A stretch of DNA of 64,000 bases from an uncultured Eubacteriales bacterium. GTDB lineage: Bacteria > Bacillota > Clostridia > Lachnospirales > Lachnospiraceae. Below the pieces are notes generated by a model. The model did not search any database and was not told where the DNA came from. It saw only the letters and a list, made by a program, of their open reading frames with translations. Location: positions 62,001 through 126,000 of the forward strand of contig URMF01000002.1 in assembly GCA_900548855.1 (NCBI GenBank), given 5' to 3'. This document shows positions 24,577 to 32,887 of this stretch, piece by piece (position 1 is the stretch's first letter; each line of letters starts with the position of its first letter). The position numbers and the translations under genes are program-made.

Positions 24577-26634
24577 TCAATCCTTGTCAGTTGAAATCTC
24601 CTCTGTCTGGAAGATGAATTTCACCTTTCCCTCCATACCGTCAGCAATACCGGAAAAGGTCTTATAATCATCCGCACCTGCCGTCAAGGACTGAAACCGT
24701 TCCATTACAGTCTTGATATTATCATTGTATTCCTTCTGCAGTTTACCTGTACCCTCATCCTTAAACCGGTTCATACCGTCTAATAAATCAACGGAGCCGC
24801 TCTGCAGTTTGTTTACACCGTCACTGACATCACCGGTTGCCCCATTTAATTTATTGGCGCCTTTGCTCAGGGTATCAGCACCCTTGGAAAGCTGTTTTGC
24901 TGAGGAGGTAAGTGTTTTTGTGCTCTGGCTTAAGGTATTGATTCCCGTTGTCAGGTCGCCTCCCTTTGCTGCTAAGTCACTGGCACCCTTCAGCAATTCC
25001 GCATTATTTTTACTTAATTCTTTCACTCCTGCATATAATGCCGGAACTCCCTCTTTCCCATCATTTAATTTCCGGATACCTGCATCAAACTGGCTGGATG
25101 CACTTGTCAGTGCTCCTCCTGAGGTTATCAGATAATCCAATGTGTTGGAATCCGGAATGCTGACACTGCCTAAGGTCTCCTGCATTTGCGCATTCGTTCC
25201 CACAATAATCTGTCTTGCCTTTTCCACTGCGGCATTTTCGTTTTCTACATCACTGAGCAGCTGTTTTAACTCTTTCTTTACGCCGGCATCCAAATCACTG
25301 CCATCAATTGCACTTTCCAGTGCCGATTTATCCGATACTGTCACCTTTGCATTTCCCAATACTTCTGCGGCCTTTCCATAACTTGTAAGCGCTGTTCCTA
25401 CATTAGACAGCTTACCACTTACATTTTTTACTCCATTTGCCAGGTCATTCACTCCGCCCACATAAGAGGTCAGCTTACCGGAAAATTCGCTGTACTGAGA
25501 CAATGCTCCAGCTGAATTATACAATTTTGTTACGCCCTCGTCTATCTGCTTTTCTCCATTTACATAGGCGGTGACCCCGCTTGCCAAAGACTTGGTTCCC
25601 TCCACATACTGACTCGCTCCCTTTGTCAGGGATGTCACTCCACTGGTATACTGGCTCACCCCCTTTGAAAGCTTTCCGGCACCTGTTGACAAATCAGAAG
25701 CGCCCTTTTTAACCGTTCCTACACCATTTGCATAGGTTTTAAAATTATCCTTCAGGGCAGCCAGCCCGTCAGACAGGTCAGAAGAACCGGAAATCAGTTC
25801 ATCTGTTGCATCTGCCAAATCATTAATTGCATCCTCCACATCATTTATATCGCTGTCATCGTCAAATTCGATATCTGAAAATTCATCCGAGGCTGCCACC
25901 GTATAGATGGAACCCATAGAGAAATCCGTCACATCAGCTGTTACTGTCACGGTATCCCCCAGCTTTTCATTCATTTCCTCCTTTAAATCACCGGATAAAT
26001 CCAGACTGTCAGCCAGACCCGGCATTCCATATACAAGCAAAATCTGGTTAGAGCCCTCTGATATGATTTTGCCTTGGCTCACTGTTACATTGGAGAAATT
26101 ATCCACCGGAAGGATGACTGCAGATGCCATTAAAAATGGTGTGTTAAGTTCAATTTTTTTGCCGTCAATTTCATCCTCATAGGATGCTTTGTTTTCATAC
26201 TGGATTGTAATGGTGACCTTTCCACTTTTTCCTGCCATATCAGCAGCCTTCATCACTTTGCCGTTCAGCTTATAGCCAATTTTAACCCCCACCGGCAGTT
26301 CTTCATCGGATTTTCCCTGGTAATAAATATCCGCATTATCTGCCTGCCAAGTAAGCTTTCCGTCACTGTCCTGTGTAAAGGTCTCATCCCCCTTTACATT
26401 TTTAATATCCGTAAGATTTGACACGTCGGAAATATCCTCATTTCCCGTCACATTTTTCAGCCAGTCAGAAACTGTGATGTCCATAACGGAACCATCTGCT
26501 TTTTGATTGACATAGACAGTTTCTTCCTTTTCAACATTTTCTGCCGCACAGGAAACAGTTCCCATGCCGGATGTCAAACCTAAAATCATTGCTGCACTTA
26601 ATGTCACTGCACATGTTTTTTTCAAATATTTCAT
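24577..26634 (-). CDS. Secreted heptad-repeat (XXXLXXG) coiled-coil protein
   Basis: 685 residues from the ATG at 26634 (MKYLKKTCAVTLS), with AAGGAGG upstream. A signal peptide (about 1-32, ending SCAAE) precedes a beta-rich N-domain (about 40-250). A long helical region follows with many seven-residue repeats of the type L-S-x-G or L-x-x-G (for example GASDLSTGAGKLSKGVSQY). Such repeats occur in YhgE/Pip-like proteins and in MMPL extracellular loops. No C-terminal membrane anchor is visible. The gene starts 13 bases after the MMPL stop codon, so the protein probably acts outside the membrane with that transporter. Confidence 0.82.
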   Translation of the reverse strand: MKYLKKTCAVTLSAAMILGLTSGMGTVSCAAENVEKEETVYVNQKADGSVMDITVSDWLKNVTGNEDISDVSNLTDIKNVKGDETFTQDSDGKLTWQADNADIYYQGKSDEELPVGVKIGYKLNGKVMKAADMAGKSGKVTITIQYENKASYEDEIDGKKIELNTPFLMASAVILPVDNFSNVTVSQGKIISEGSNQILLVYGMPGLADSLDLSGDLKEEMNEKLGDTVTVTADVTDFSMGSIYTVAASDEFSDIEFDDDSDINDVEDAINDLADATDELISGSSDLSDGLAALKDNFKTYANGVGTVKKGASDLSTGAGKLSKGVSQYTSGVTSLTKGASQYVEGTKSLASGVTAYVNGEKQIDEGVTKLYNSAGALSQYSEFSGKLTSYVGGVNDLANGVKNVSGKLSNVGTALTSYGKAAEVLGNAKVTVSDKSALESAIDGSDLDAGVKKELKQLLSDVENENAAVEKARQIIVGTNAQMQETLGSVSIPDSNTLDYLITSGGALTSASSQFDAGIRKLNDGKEGVPALYAGVKELSKNNAELLKGASDLAAKGGDLTTGINTLSQSTKTLTSSAKQLSKGADTLSKGANKLNGATGDVSDGVNKLQSGSVDLLDGMNRFKDEGTGKLQKEYNDNIKTVMERFQSLTAGADDYKTFSGIADGMEGKVKFIFQTEEISTDKD

Positions 26635-26647
26635 AACAAATTCCTCC

Positions 26648-28738
26648 TTAATTATTTTCCTTTTTTCCAATTCCCACATGTCTCAAATCCCATGTTGTCT
26701 TACAGATAACCGGGTCAAAAATCCAGAGCATGGCAGGTAAAATACAAACTACAACAATTACGCTGATAATGGTTCCCCTTGCCAGCAGTGTACAAATCGA
26801 GCCAATCATATCAATACTTGAATATACGGTAATACCGAAGGTTGCTGCAAACAGACAGGAGCCACTGATAATAATTGATTTAATGGATGCCTTATGTGCA
26901 ATGGACACGGCTTCCTTTTTCCCTGCACCAGTTAACCGTTCTTTATAGTAACGGTTAGTCATAAGAATCGCATAATCCACCGTTGCACCCAATTGAATAC
27001 TGCCGATAACAATACTTGCTACAAACACAAGAGATGTATTGGTGTAATACGGAACCGCCATATTAATGCAGATTGCAAATTCAATTACCGCAACCAGAAT
27101 AACCGGTAAAGAAATAGATTTAAAGGTTATCATAATAATAAGGAAAATCGCTATAATGGAGAGATAGTTGACGTTCCTCAAATCCACATTCGTCACATCC
27201 ATCAAATCCTTTGTAAGCGGTGCCTCACCGATTATCATAGACGTTCCATCTACACTCTTTACAATGTCATTCAATTCATCAATCTGCTTATTTACCTCAT
27301 CCGATGCAGTCTTATAATTGGAGCATATAAACATCAGCTCGTATTCGTCACTGGACAGCTTTTCCTTAAATTCCTTTGGAATCATGGACTCCGGCACGCT
27401 GGCTCCTAAAAATGAGTTCATGCCAACCACCCATTTAACGCCATCTACTGTTTCCATATCCTTTATTACGTCTGTTTTTGTTTTAGAATCCATTTCAGAA
27501 GGCAGCATGGCAATATGCATGACGCTCATATCAAACTCATCTTCTAATTTTCGATTTGCAACAGAGGACAAAATATCCTCTGGCAGTCCTCTATCCAGAT
27601 TATAAAATATGGATACGTGATTATTGCCATAGGCAGCTGGAACCATGCCGACCACAAAGATTACTATAGCAATCCATCTATATTTGATTATAAAGTCTGA
27701 CAGCTTATGAAACTGAGGAAGCAGTTCTTTATGAGACCACTTTTCAATCCATTTATCACATACAAGAATCAGACATGGCAACAGGGTGACACATACAATC
27801 ACACCCATCACAACACCCTTTGCCATTACAATACCCAAATCCCTGCCTAGGGCAAAGGTCATGGCACAAAGTGCCAAAAAACCGGCAATCGTGGTAACAG
27901 AGCTACCACATACAGAACGGAAGGTATTGGAAATCGCATGTGCCATTGCCCGCCCCTTATCCTCAGGAAACCGCTCCTTATTCGCCCGGTAGCTCTCCAA
28001 AAGGAAGATGGAGTAGTCCATCGTAACCCCCAGCTGAAGAACTGCTGTCAAAGCCGTTGTAATATAACTGGTCTCTCCCAGAAAATAATTGCTTCCCATA
28101 TTGTAGAGAACCGCAATGCCAATACCCATTAAGAAAATAAATGGTGTGGCAAAGGAATCCATTGTCAGCATTAGGACAATCCATACAAACACCACAGCAA
28201 TTACCACATAGATTGGTATCTCACTAAGCGCCAAATCCTTTATATCCGTTACCAGACCTGTCATGCCGGAAATGAAGCACTGTTCTCCTACCAGCTTCCT
28301 TAAATCAGTAACTGCCTGCATGGAATTATCAGCTGAAGTTGTATCATCAAACAGAACAATCAACATGGTGGCATCCCCATTAAACAACAGCTCCTGAATA
28401 TCCTTTGGCAGCATTTCTGTTGGAACGGAAATGTCCATTATACTGTCATACCAGATAACCTCACTTACATGAGAAACCCCGGAAATTTTTTCCTTCAGGG
28501 CACTGACATCCTTCATGTCCATATCCTCCACAATTACCATTGAGAAAGCGCCCATTCCAAATTCATCCACCATAATGTCCTGCCCCGATACCGTTTCCAG
28601 AGTATCCGGAAGATAACTCAGTAAATCGTAATTTGTTCTGGTCTTTATCATTCCTATGAAGGAAGGAATAAGCAACAGAACACTTAAGATAATGATGAGT
28701 GCTTTATGCTTTGTAATCCACTTTCCTATCGCAATCAC
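26648..28738 (-). CDS. MMPL/RND-type transporter
   Basis: 697 residues from a GTG at 28738 (VIAIGKWITK), preceded by AAAGGAGAG; the longer frame to 28816 runs through the operator and is unlikely. It has two repeated halves, each a single helix, an outward loop of about 150 residues and a five- or six-helix bundle (for example TTALTAVLQLGVTMDYSIFLLESY and GSIQLGATVDYAILMTNRY). These GxTxDYxI motifs carry the family's proton-relay Asp. The family exports lipids, siderophores or drugs by proton motive force. It is the first gene of the operon with the heptad-repeat protein and TetR. Confidence 0.92.
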   Translation of the reverse strand: MIAIGKWITKHKALIIILSVLLLIPSFIGMIKTRTNYDLLSYLPDTLETVSGQDIMVDEFGMGAFSMVIVEDMDMKDVSALKEKISGVSHVSEVIWYDSIMDISVPTEMLPKDIQELLFNGDATMLIVLFDDTTSADNSMQAVTDLRKLVGEQCFISGMTGLVTDIKDLALSEIPIYVVIAVVFVWIVLMLTMDSFATPFIFLMGIGIAVLYNMGSNYFLGETSYITTALTAVLQLGVTMDYSIFLLESYRANKERFPEDKGRAMAHAISNTFRSVCGSSVTTIAGFLALCAMTFALGRDLGIVMAKGVVMGVIVCVTLLPCLILVCDKWIEKWSHKELLPQFHKLSDFIIKYRWIAIVIFVVGMVPAAYGNNHVSIFYNLDRGLPEDILSSVANRKLEDEFDMSVMHIAMLPSEMDSKTKTDVIKDMETVDGVKWVVGMNSFLGASVPESMIPKEFKEKLSSDEYELMFICSNYKTASDEVNKQIDELNDIVKSVDGTSMIIGEAPLTKDLMDVTNVDLRNVNYLSIIAIFLIIMITFKSISLPVILVAVIEFAICINMAVPYYTNTSLVFVASIVIGSIQLGATVDYAILMTNRYYKERLTGAGKKEAVSIAHKASIKSIIISGSCLFAATFGITVYSSIDMIGSICTLLARGTIISVIVVVCILPAMLWIFDPVICKTTWDLRHVGIGKKENN

Positions 28739-28759
28739 ATTTATCTCTCCTTTCGATTT

Positions 28760-28816
28760 ATGACCGTTGGTCATTTTTATAATAAGGACTATACTACAAA
28801 AATGACCAACGGTCAA
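28760..28816 (-). promoter_or_regulatory. Promoter with two TetR operators upstream of the MMPL operon
   Basis: ATGACC-GTT-GGTCAT at 28760-28774 and a near copy at 28802-28816 have centres 42 bp apart, about four helical turns. On the minus strand TTGACC (28811-28816) within the upper site and TATAGT (28782-28787), 17 bases later, form the promoter. Repressor binding would therefore cover both the -35 and the transcription start. Confidence 0.75.
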
Positions 28817-28888
28817 TACTTTCCAGAAAATTTATATATAATTTCATATTTTACCTGCAATTCCGTTCAAAATTGCTACATTTTAGAC

Positions 28889-28917
28889 AAAAAAAGAGAA
28901 CCGCAAATGCGGTTCTC
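28889..28917 (-). terminator. Rho-independent terminator of the HtrA-like gene
   Basis: A nine-bp perfect stem (GAGAACCGC with GCGGTTCTC) is followed by seven T residues on the minus strand, 20 bases after the stop codon at 28938. Confidence 0.85.
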
Positions 28918-28937
28918 CCAACACCGGACAATGTTAT

Positions 28938-30458
28938 CTAATTTTTGTAAAAACCATTAAATTCATCAAAAAACTCTTCAGGTGAAATCTGTTCTTCCGT
29001 ACCCGCATTGTTCTCTTTCTGGCTACTGCCATCTGAATCCGGCATATCTCTTTTGGCTCCCAAAGTTACCTTAAGAGTTACCTCCTCGTATTCTCCTTTT
29101 TCATTATTACGCTGTACCACCATTTCAATTTCTTCGCCAGCCTTCTTATTGGAAAGGATGTTCTGCAAGGTCTCCATACTGCCCACATTGCGGTTTGCAA
29201 ATTTTGTAATAATATCTCCTGCCTTCAGACCACATTCATCTGCCGGTGAGCCTTCTACAATCTTTACCACATACACGCCCTCTGGCATATTAAGATCCTG
29301 TGCATATTCCTCTGTAATATCCTTACCCTGGATACCAAGATAGCCCTGCTCGCTTTCCTCAATTACCTCCTGATTCATCAGGTCATTGATAATCGGAATT
29401 GCAGAGGAAATTGGAATTGCATAGCCCATACCTTCTACCGTACTGTCCACATACTTAACTGTATTGATACCGATAACTTCACCGCTTGCATTTAACAGGG
29501 CTCCGCCACTGTTACCCGGATTAATCGCTGCATCTGTCTGTATCAGCTGCATACTTACATCATCCATATCCACCTCACGGTTCAAAGCACTGATATATCC
29601 AACCGTCACAGATTGTCCATATCCCAGCGCATTACCGATTGCGATGGCAGGCTCTCCTACCCGCAGGTTATCGGAAGAGCCTAACGCTGCAACCTTTATC
29701 TTTTTCAGTGTATCGGCTTCCATATTCTTTGTACTTACCTCTAAAACCGCTAAATCTGCAGAAGAATCTGCTCCTTTTACGGTTGCCGCTGCGGCAGTAT
29801 CATCACAAAAGGCTACCGTTATCTCATTTGCACCTTCAATTACATGATTGTTGGTAACAATCAGAATAGAATCATCGCTTTGTCCAATAATAATACCAGA
29901 ACCGGAACTGCTAACCTCCTGTTCATATGACTGGAACCATGAACGAACTGTTTGAACAGAAGTGTTGGAAATGGATACGATGGATGGCATAACATTCTCT
30001 GCCACATCTGCCACACCTGCTGCTTCCTGTTTTACCCCTGAATCTGAGGTTGTAACGGTTGCAACCTCTGTTTCTTTATTATTCACGCCGAGAACTTTAT
30101 TGCCTATTGCATTTACTCCCACCATGACTCCGCCTGCAACCAGTCCAAATACCGCAGCAGAAGCAATCAGCAAACCAACTTTTTTTGCCCTGCCACTGGA
30201 TGGCTTCTTCGCTTTTTTTCTCTTTTCTTTCTTTCTCGGTGGCTCCTGTGCTGCAAAATCATTGCCTGTGTAGATTCCCTGCCCATACACGCTGCCCTGG
30301 CTATAGGGATTACTGCTCTGGTCGTTGGCAGTATCACGGGTACTCTGGGTATCCGCCGCTCTTCCAGACACATCTTCTCTTCCAAAAGGACTCTCGTTTC
30401 TTCCATAATGATAGGTAGAACCAGATTCCTGATTCATATTATTGTTTTCATTTTCCAT
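28938..30458 (-). CDS. HtrA/DegP-like membrane-anchored serine protease
   Basis: About 506 residues from the ATG at 30458 (MENENNNMNQ), with AAGGCAGG upstream; a start at 30506 is possible. A polar, disordered N-terminus (to about 85) with a basic KKEKRKKAKK patch leads into one membrane helix (about 95-118). The trypsin-like domain follows, with His in TNNHVIEG, Asp in SADLAVLEV and Ser in NPGNSGGAL, then a PDZ domain (about 370-460, YLGIQGKDI). Active outside the membrane, the family degrades misfolded exported proteins. Typical Gram-positive HtrA architecture. Confidence 0.93.
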   Translation of the reverse strand: MENENNNMNQESGSTYHYGRNESPFGREDVSGRAADTQSTRDTANDQSSNPYSQGSVYGQGIYTGNDFAAQEPPRKKEKRKKAKKPSSGRAKKVGLLIASAAVFGLVAGGVMVGVNAIGNKVLGVNNKETEVATVTTSDSGVKQEAAGVADVAENVMPSIVSISNTSVQTVRSWFQSYEQEVSSSGSGIIIGQSDDSILIVTNNHVIEGANEITVAFCDDTAAAATVKGADSSADLAVLEVSTKNMEADTLKKIKVAALGSSDNLRVGEPAIAIGNALGYGQSVTVGYISALNREVDMDDVSMQLIQTDAAINPGNSGGALLNASGEVIGINTVKYVDSTVEGMGYAIPISSAIPIINDLMNQEVIEESEQGYLGIQGKDITEEYAQDLNMPEGVYVVKIVEGSPADECGLKAGDIITKFANRNVGSMETLQNILSNKKAGEEIEMVVQRNNEKGEYEEVTLKVTLGAKRDMPDSDGSSQKENNAGTEEQISPEEFFDEFNGFYKN

Positions 30459-30604
30459 ACTCAAAACCTGCCTTTCCATTTTGCCAAACATTGAGACAAC
30501 ATTCATTGTCTTCTTATATTTGCTATCCTATCAAGGTTTTGTGACTAAATTGTGATAGCAATGTTTTTAATTTGTGACAATAACACCGGTGTACAGACTA
30601 TGAA

Positions 30605-30877
30605 TTAATAATCTTCCTCTATTACCTGAAAATCCAGATAGTCAAAATCTATGTCCTCTATAAAACTATCCTTTGTAAATTTTGTCCGGGCATGTCTGAT
30701 AAAGTCATCTTTATTGGTTTCAAGCCAGATTGGCTTTGCCAGATCAAACTCATAACACATTTCATCCAGTGCCTGATAAACCTTTTTTGTACGGGAAAGC
30801 GTATAATCATCAATTTCCACCACCATGTCTCTGACCAGTCTGTTGTTTTTCATAATTTTTCCCCAGATTCGAAACAT
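30605..30877 (-). CDS. Small conserved protein of unknown function
   Basis: 90 residues from the ATG at 30877 (MFRIWGKIMKNN), with GGAGTGG upstream. It is acidic and soluble, with the pattern CYEFDLAKPIWL and a strongly acidic end (IDFDYLDFQVIEEDY). I recognise similar small proteins in Lachnospiraceae, but no function is known to me. Good ribosome site and codon use support a real gene. Confidence 0.7.
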   Translation of the reverse strand: MFRIWGKIMKNNRLVRDMVVEIDDYTLSRTKKVYQALDEMCYEFDLAKPIWLETNKDDFIRHARTKFTKDSFIEDIDFDYLDFQVIEEDY

Positions 30878-30896
30878 ATTCCACTCCATTCCATAC

Positions 30897-30953
30897 GAAA
30901 AGAGGAACTGAATTTCTGTATCCGCTGCGCTGACAAAACTACAGTCCCTCTTT
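30897..30953 (-). terminator. Possible terminator of the chemoreceptor gene
   Basis: An interrupted stem (about 30897-30910 with 30942-30953) with a loop of about 30 bases lies 40 bases after the chemoreceptor stop codon. Only four T residues follow on the minus strand, so it is weaker than the others here. Confidence 0.4.
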
Positions 30954-30992
30954 CATTATTTTTATATCAAAATGCTGTACTTCAAGCTGGTA

Positions 30993-32807
30993 TCAAAGCT
31001 TTTCGCCCCAGTCATCATCATACTCCTCTGATGACTTCTCTTCATTTTTCATTAGATTTTCCGGACTTGGTGGGGTAAACCCTCCTGCTTCTGCTGCAAG
31101 CTCCTCCGGACTTGGCGGAGTGAAGCCCCCTGCTTCCGCTGCAAGGTTTTCCGGACTTGGTGGAGTGAAGCCCCCTGCTTCTGTTGCAAGGCTTTCCGGA
31201 CTTGGCGGAGTAAACCCTCCTGCTTCCGCTGCAAGACCCTCTGGACTTGGTGGAGTAAACCCTCCTGCTTCCGGACCTTCTGGATTGGAAGATGTAAAGC
31301 TCTCTGCCATCGCCGGCTGCTCAACAGCTGCTGCATTTTCCATGCCCTCCATCTGTTTTAAGCTTCCAATTATTTCAGCAATCTCATTCAGTTCGCCAAT
31401 AACATCCCCTAAGTCTTCCAGATTACACTCACTAAGGTCTGCTGAAGACTGGGCATTAGCTGCAATTTCTTCATTTGCCGCCTGCTGGTTTGCAAGACTG
31501 TCTATAATTACATTATTACTTTCATGCAGATTGTTACTCAAAGAATCCAGACTCATCATGTTGTTATGCAGTGTTTCAACCACACCGGTTATGCTCCGGA
31601 AAGCACCCGTCACTTCGTTAATATACTCTGCCTGTGCTTCAGATGCCTGCACGGAATTCATAACCAAAGCAGAAGTCTGGTCTGCCAGCTTCGTAACACC
31701 CTGCAGCAAATCTGTAATCTTGTCAATCGACTGCTTTGTATTATCTGCCAGCTTACGAATCTCATCTGCCACAACAGAAAAACCTCTGCCGGCTTCTCCT
31801 GCCCTGGCCGCTTCAATGGACGCATTCAACGCCAGCAAATTCGTCTGGGATGAAACCTGGTATATAATCTGGGTTATCTCCTCCGCAGAACTAATCTTTT
31901 CCTGCAATTCCTGTGCTACCTCTGTTACATTCTGGTTTGTAACCGCTATATCGTCAGACTTCTCTTTCAGATGCTCCACCAGCTTGCCGCCCGCTTCCGT
32001 CGCAGCAACTGCTTCATTAGCAGACTCTAATGTATGATCCTTCACCTGAATTAAATGGTCAATGATTTCCTGAATCTGTGCCGTCATATCTGTCTGACTT
32101 TCCATATTATGGACTGTCTCTGTAACACCCTGAGAAATGGCATCTACACTTCTCGCCACCTCATCCGTTGCATCATGAAAATTGTCTAACTTAGACTGAA
32201 GCAGTTCAATATGCTGGTTTCCTTTCTCCACCACATCCACCATATTCTGGGTAATCTCTTCCTGGTACATCAGGTGATACTTAATCTCCTGCTGGTCTGT
32301 CTCCTGAGTGCGTACCACACTGTCGGCAGTCAGATACAGACAAAGCGCCATGATAGCAAATAAAATGAATGCCACCAGCCAGGCACCACCCATAGCGGAA
32401 TCTTTTGCGACAAAAAGCATGATTGTCTTAATCACCATTATAATCTCTGTAAATCCTGCGCAAAATGCACTGTAAACAGTATCCAGATACAATAACGTAA
32501 TTACTAATAAGACACAAAACGGCAACATATTATAGATATTATCGTGGTTAAATACAGAAATAGCAGATACCGCAATATATGCCCCTCCTATAATATACCG
32601 GACCACCTCACTATCTGACATCCGTATATACATAACCACACAGCCCGCTGCCAACACAACACAAAGAACAATCTGTACAATCATCCACGCCCTGCTTTTT
32701 AGATAACCATTACTCACGATTGTTATAAGCATACGGACAACAGACAACGCAATTACCATTTTTAATGCTGTTTCATTCTTCCTTCTTAGCCTTACTGTAT
32801 TTTCCAT
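30993..32807 (-). CDS. Methyl-accepting chemotaxis protein with repeated Pro-rich tail
   Basis: 604 residues from the ATG at 32807 (MENTVRLRRKN). About six membrane helices fill residues 15-175, with no extracellular sensor domain and no obvious HAMP. A cytoplasmic coiled-coil signalling domain follows, whose tip has LLALNASIEAARAGEAGRGF, the conserved CheA/CheW-binding hairpin. After about residue 495 come five copies of GGFTPPSPE in a 15-residue period, then an acidic C-terminus (YDDDWGEKL). The membrane-embedded N-domain suggests sensing within the bilayer or of energy state. No other chemotaxis gene is in the window. Confidence 0.9.
   Translation of the reverse strand: MENTVRLRRKNETALKMVIALSVVRMLITIVSNGYLKSRAWMIVQIVLCVVLAAGCVVMYIRMSDSEVVRYIIGGAYIAVSAISVFNHDNIYNMLPFCVLLVITLLYLDTVYSAFCAGFTEIIMVIKTIMLFVAKDSAMGGAWLVAFILFAIMALCLYLTADSVVRTQETDQQEIKYHLMYQEEITQNMVDVVEKGNQHIELLQSKLDNFHDATDEVARSVDAISQGVTETVHNMESQTDMTAQIQEIIDHLIQVKDHTLESANEAVAATEAGGKLVEHLKEKSDDIAVTNQNVTEVAQELQEKISSAEEITQIIYQVSSQTNLLALNASIEAARAGEAGRGFSVVADEIRKLADNTKQSIDKITDLLQGVTKLADQTSALVMNSVQASEAQAEYINEVTGAFRSITGVVETLHNNMMSLDSLSNNLHESNNVIIDSLANQQAANEEIAANAQSSADLSECNLEDLGDVIGELNEIAEIIGSLKQMEGMENAAAVEQPAMAESFTSSNPEGPEAGGFTPPSPEGLAAEAGGFTPPSPESLATEAGGFTPPSPENLAAEAGGFTPPSPEELAAEAGGFTPPSPENLMKNEEKSSEEYDDDWGEKL
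31055..31271 (-). repeat. 45-bp tandem repeat in the chemoreceptor gene
   Basis: About five in-frame units of 45 bp encode GGFTPPSPE plus a variable six-residue part (LAAEA-like). Copies differ mostly at silent or conservative positions, so the array has been kept as protein. It follows the signalling domain. Confidence 0.85.
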
Positions 32808-32887
32808 ATCGCACCTCATTATCCTGTTATTTTTAAGAAATATATCTAATTATAGCATAGACTTCAGAAAGAATCTAGTAATAATTA

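Noticed and set aside
31055..31271. CRISPR-like array
   Set aside because: The regular 45-bp repeats are contiguous, in frame and coding, without spacers.
31120..32037. 305-codon plus-strand frame
   Set aside because: Shadow of the chemoreceptor gene; it mirrors the 45-bp repeats and compositional bias of the true frame.
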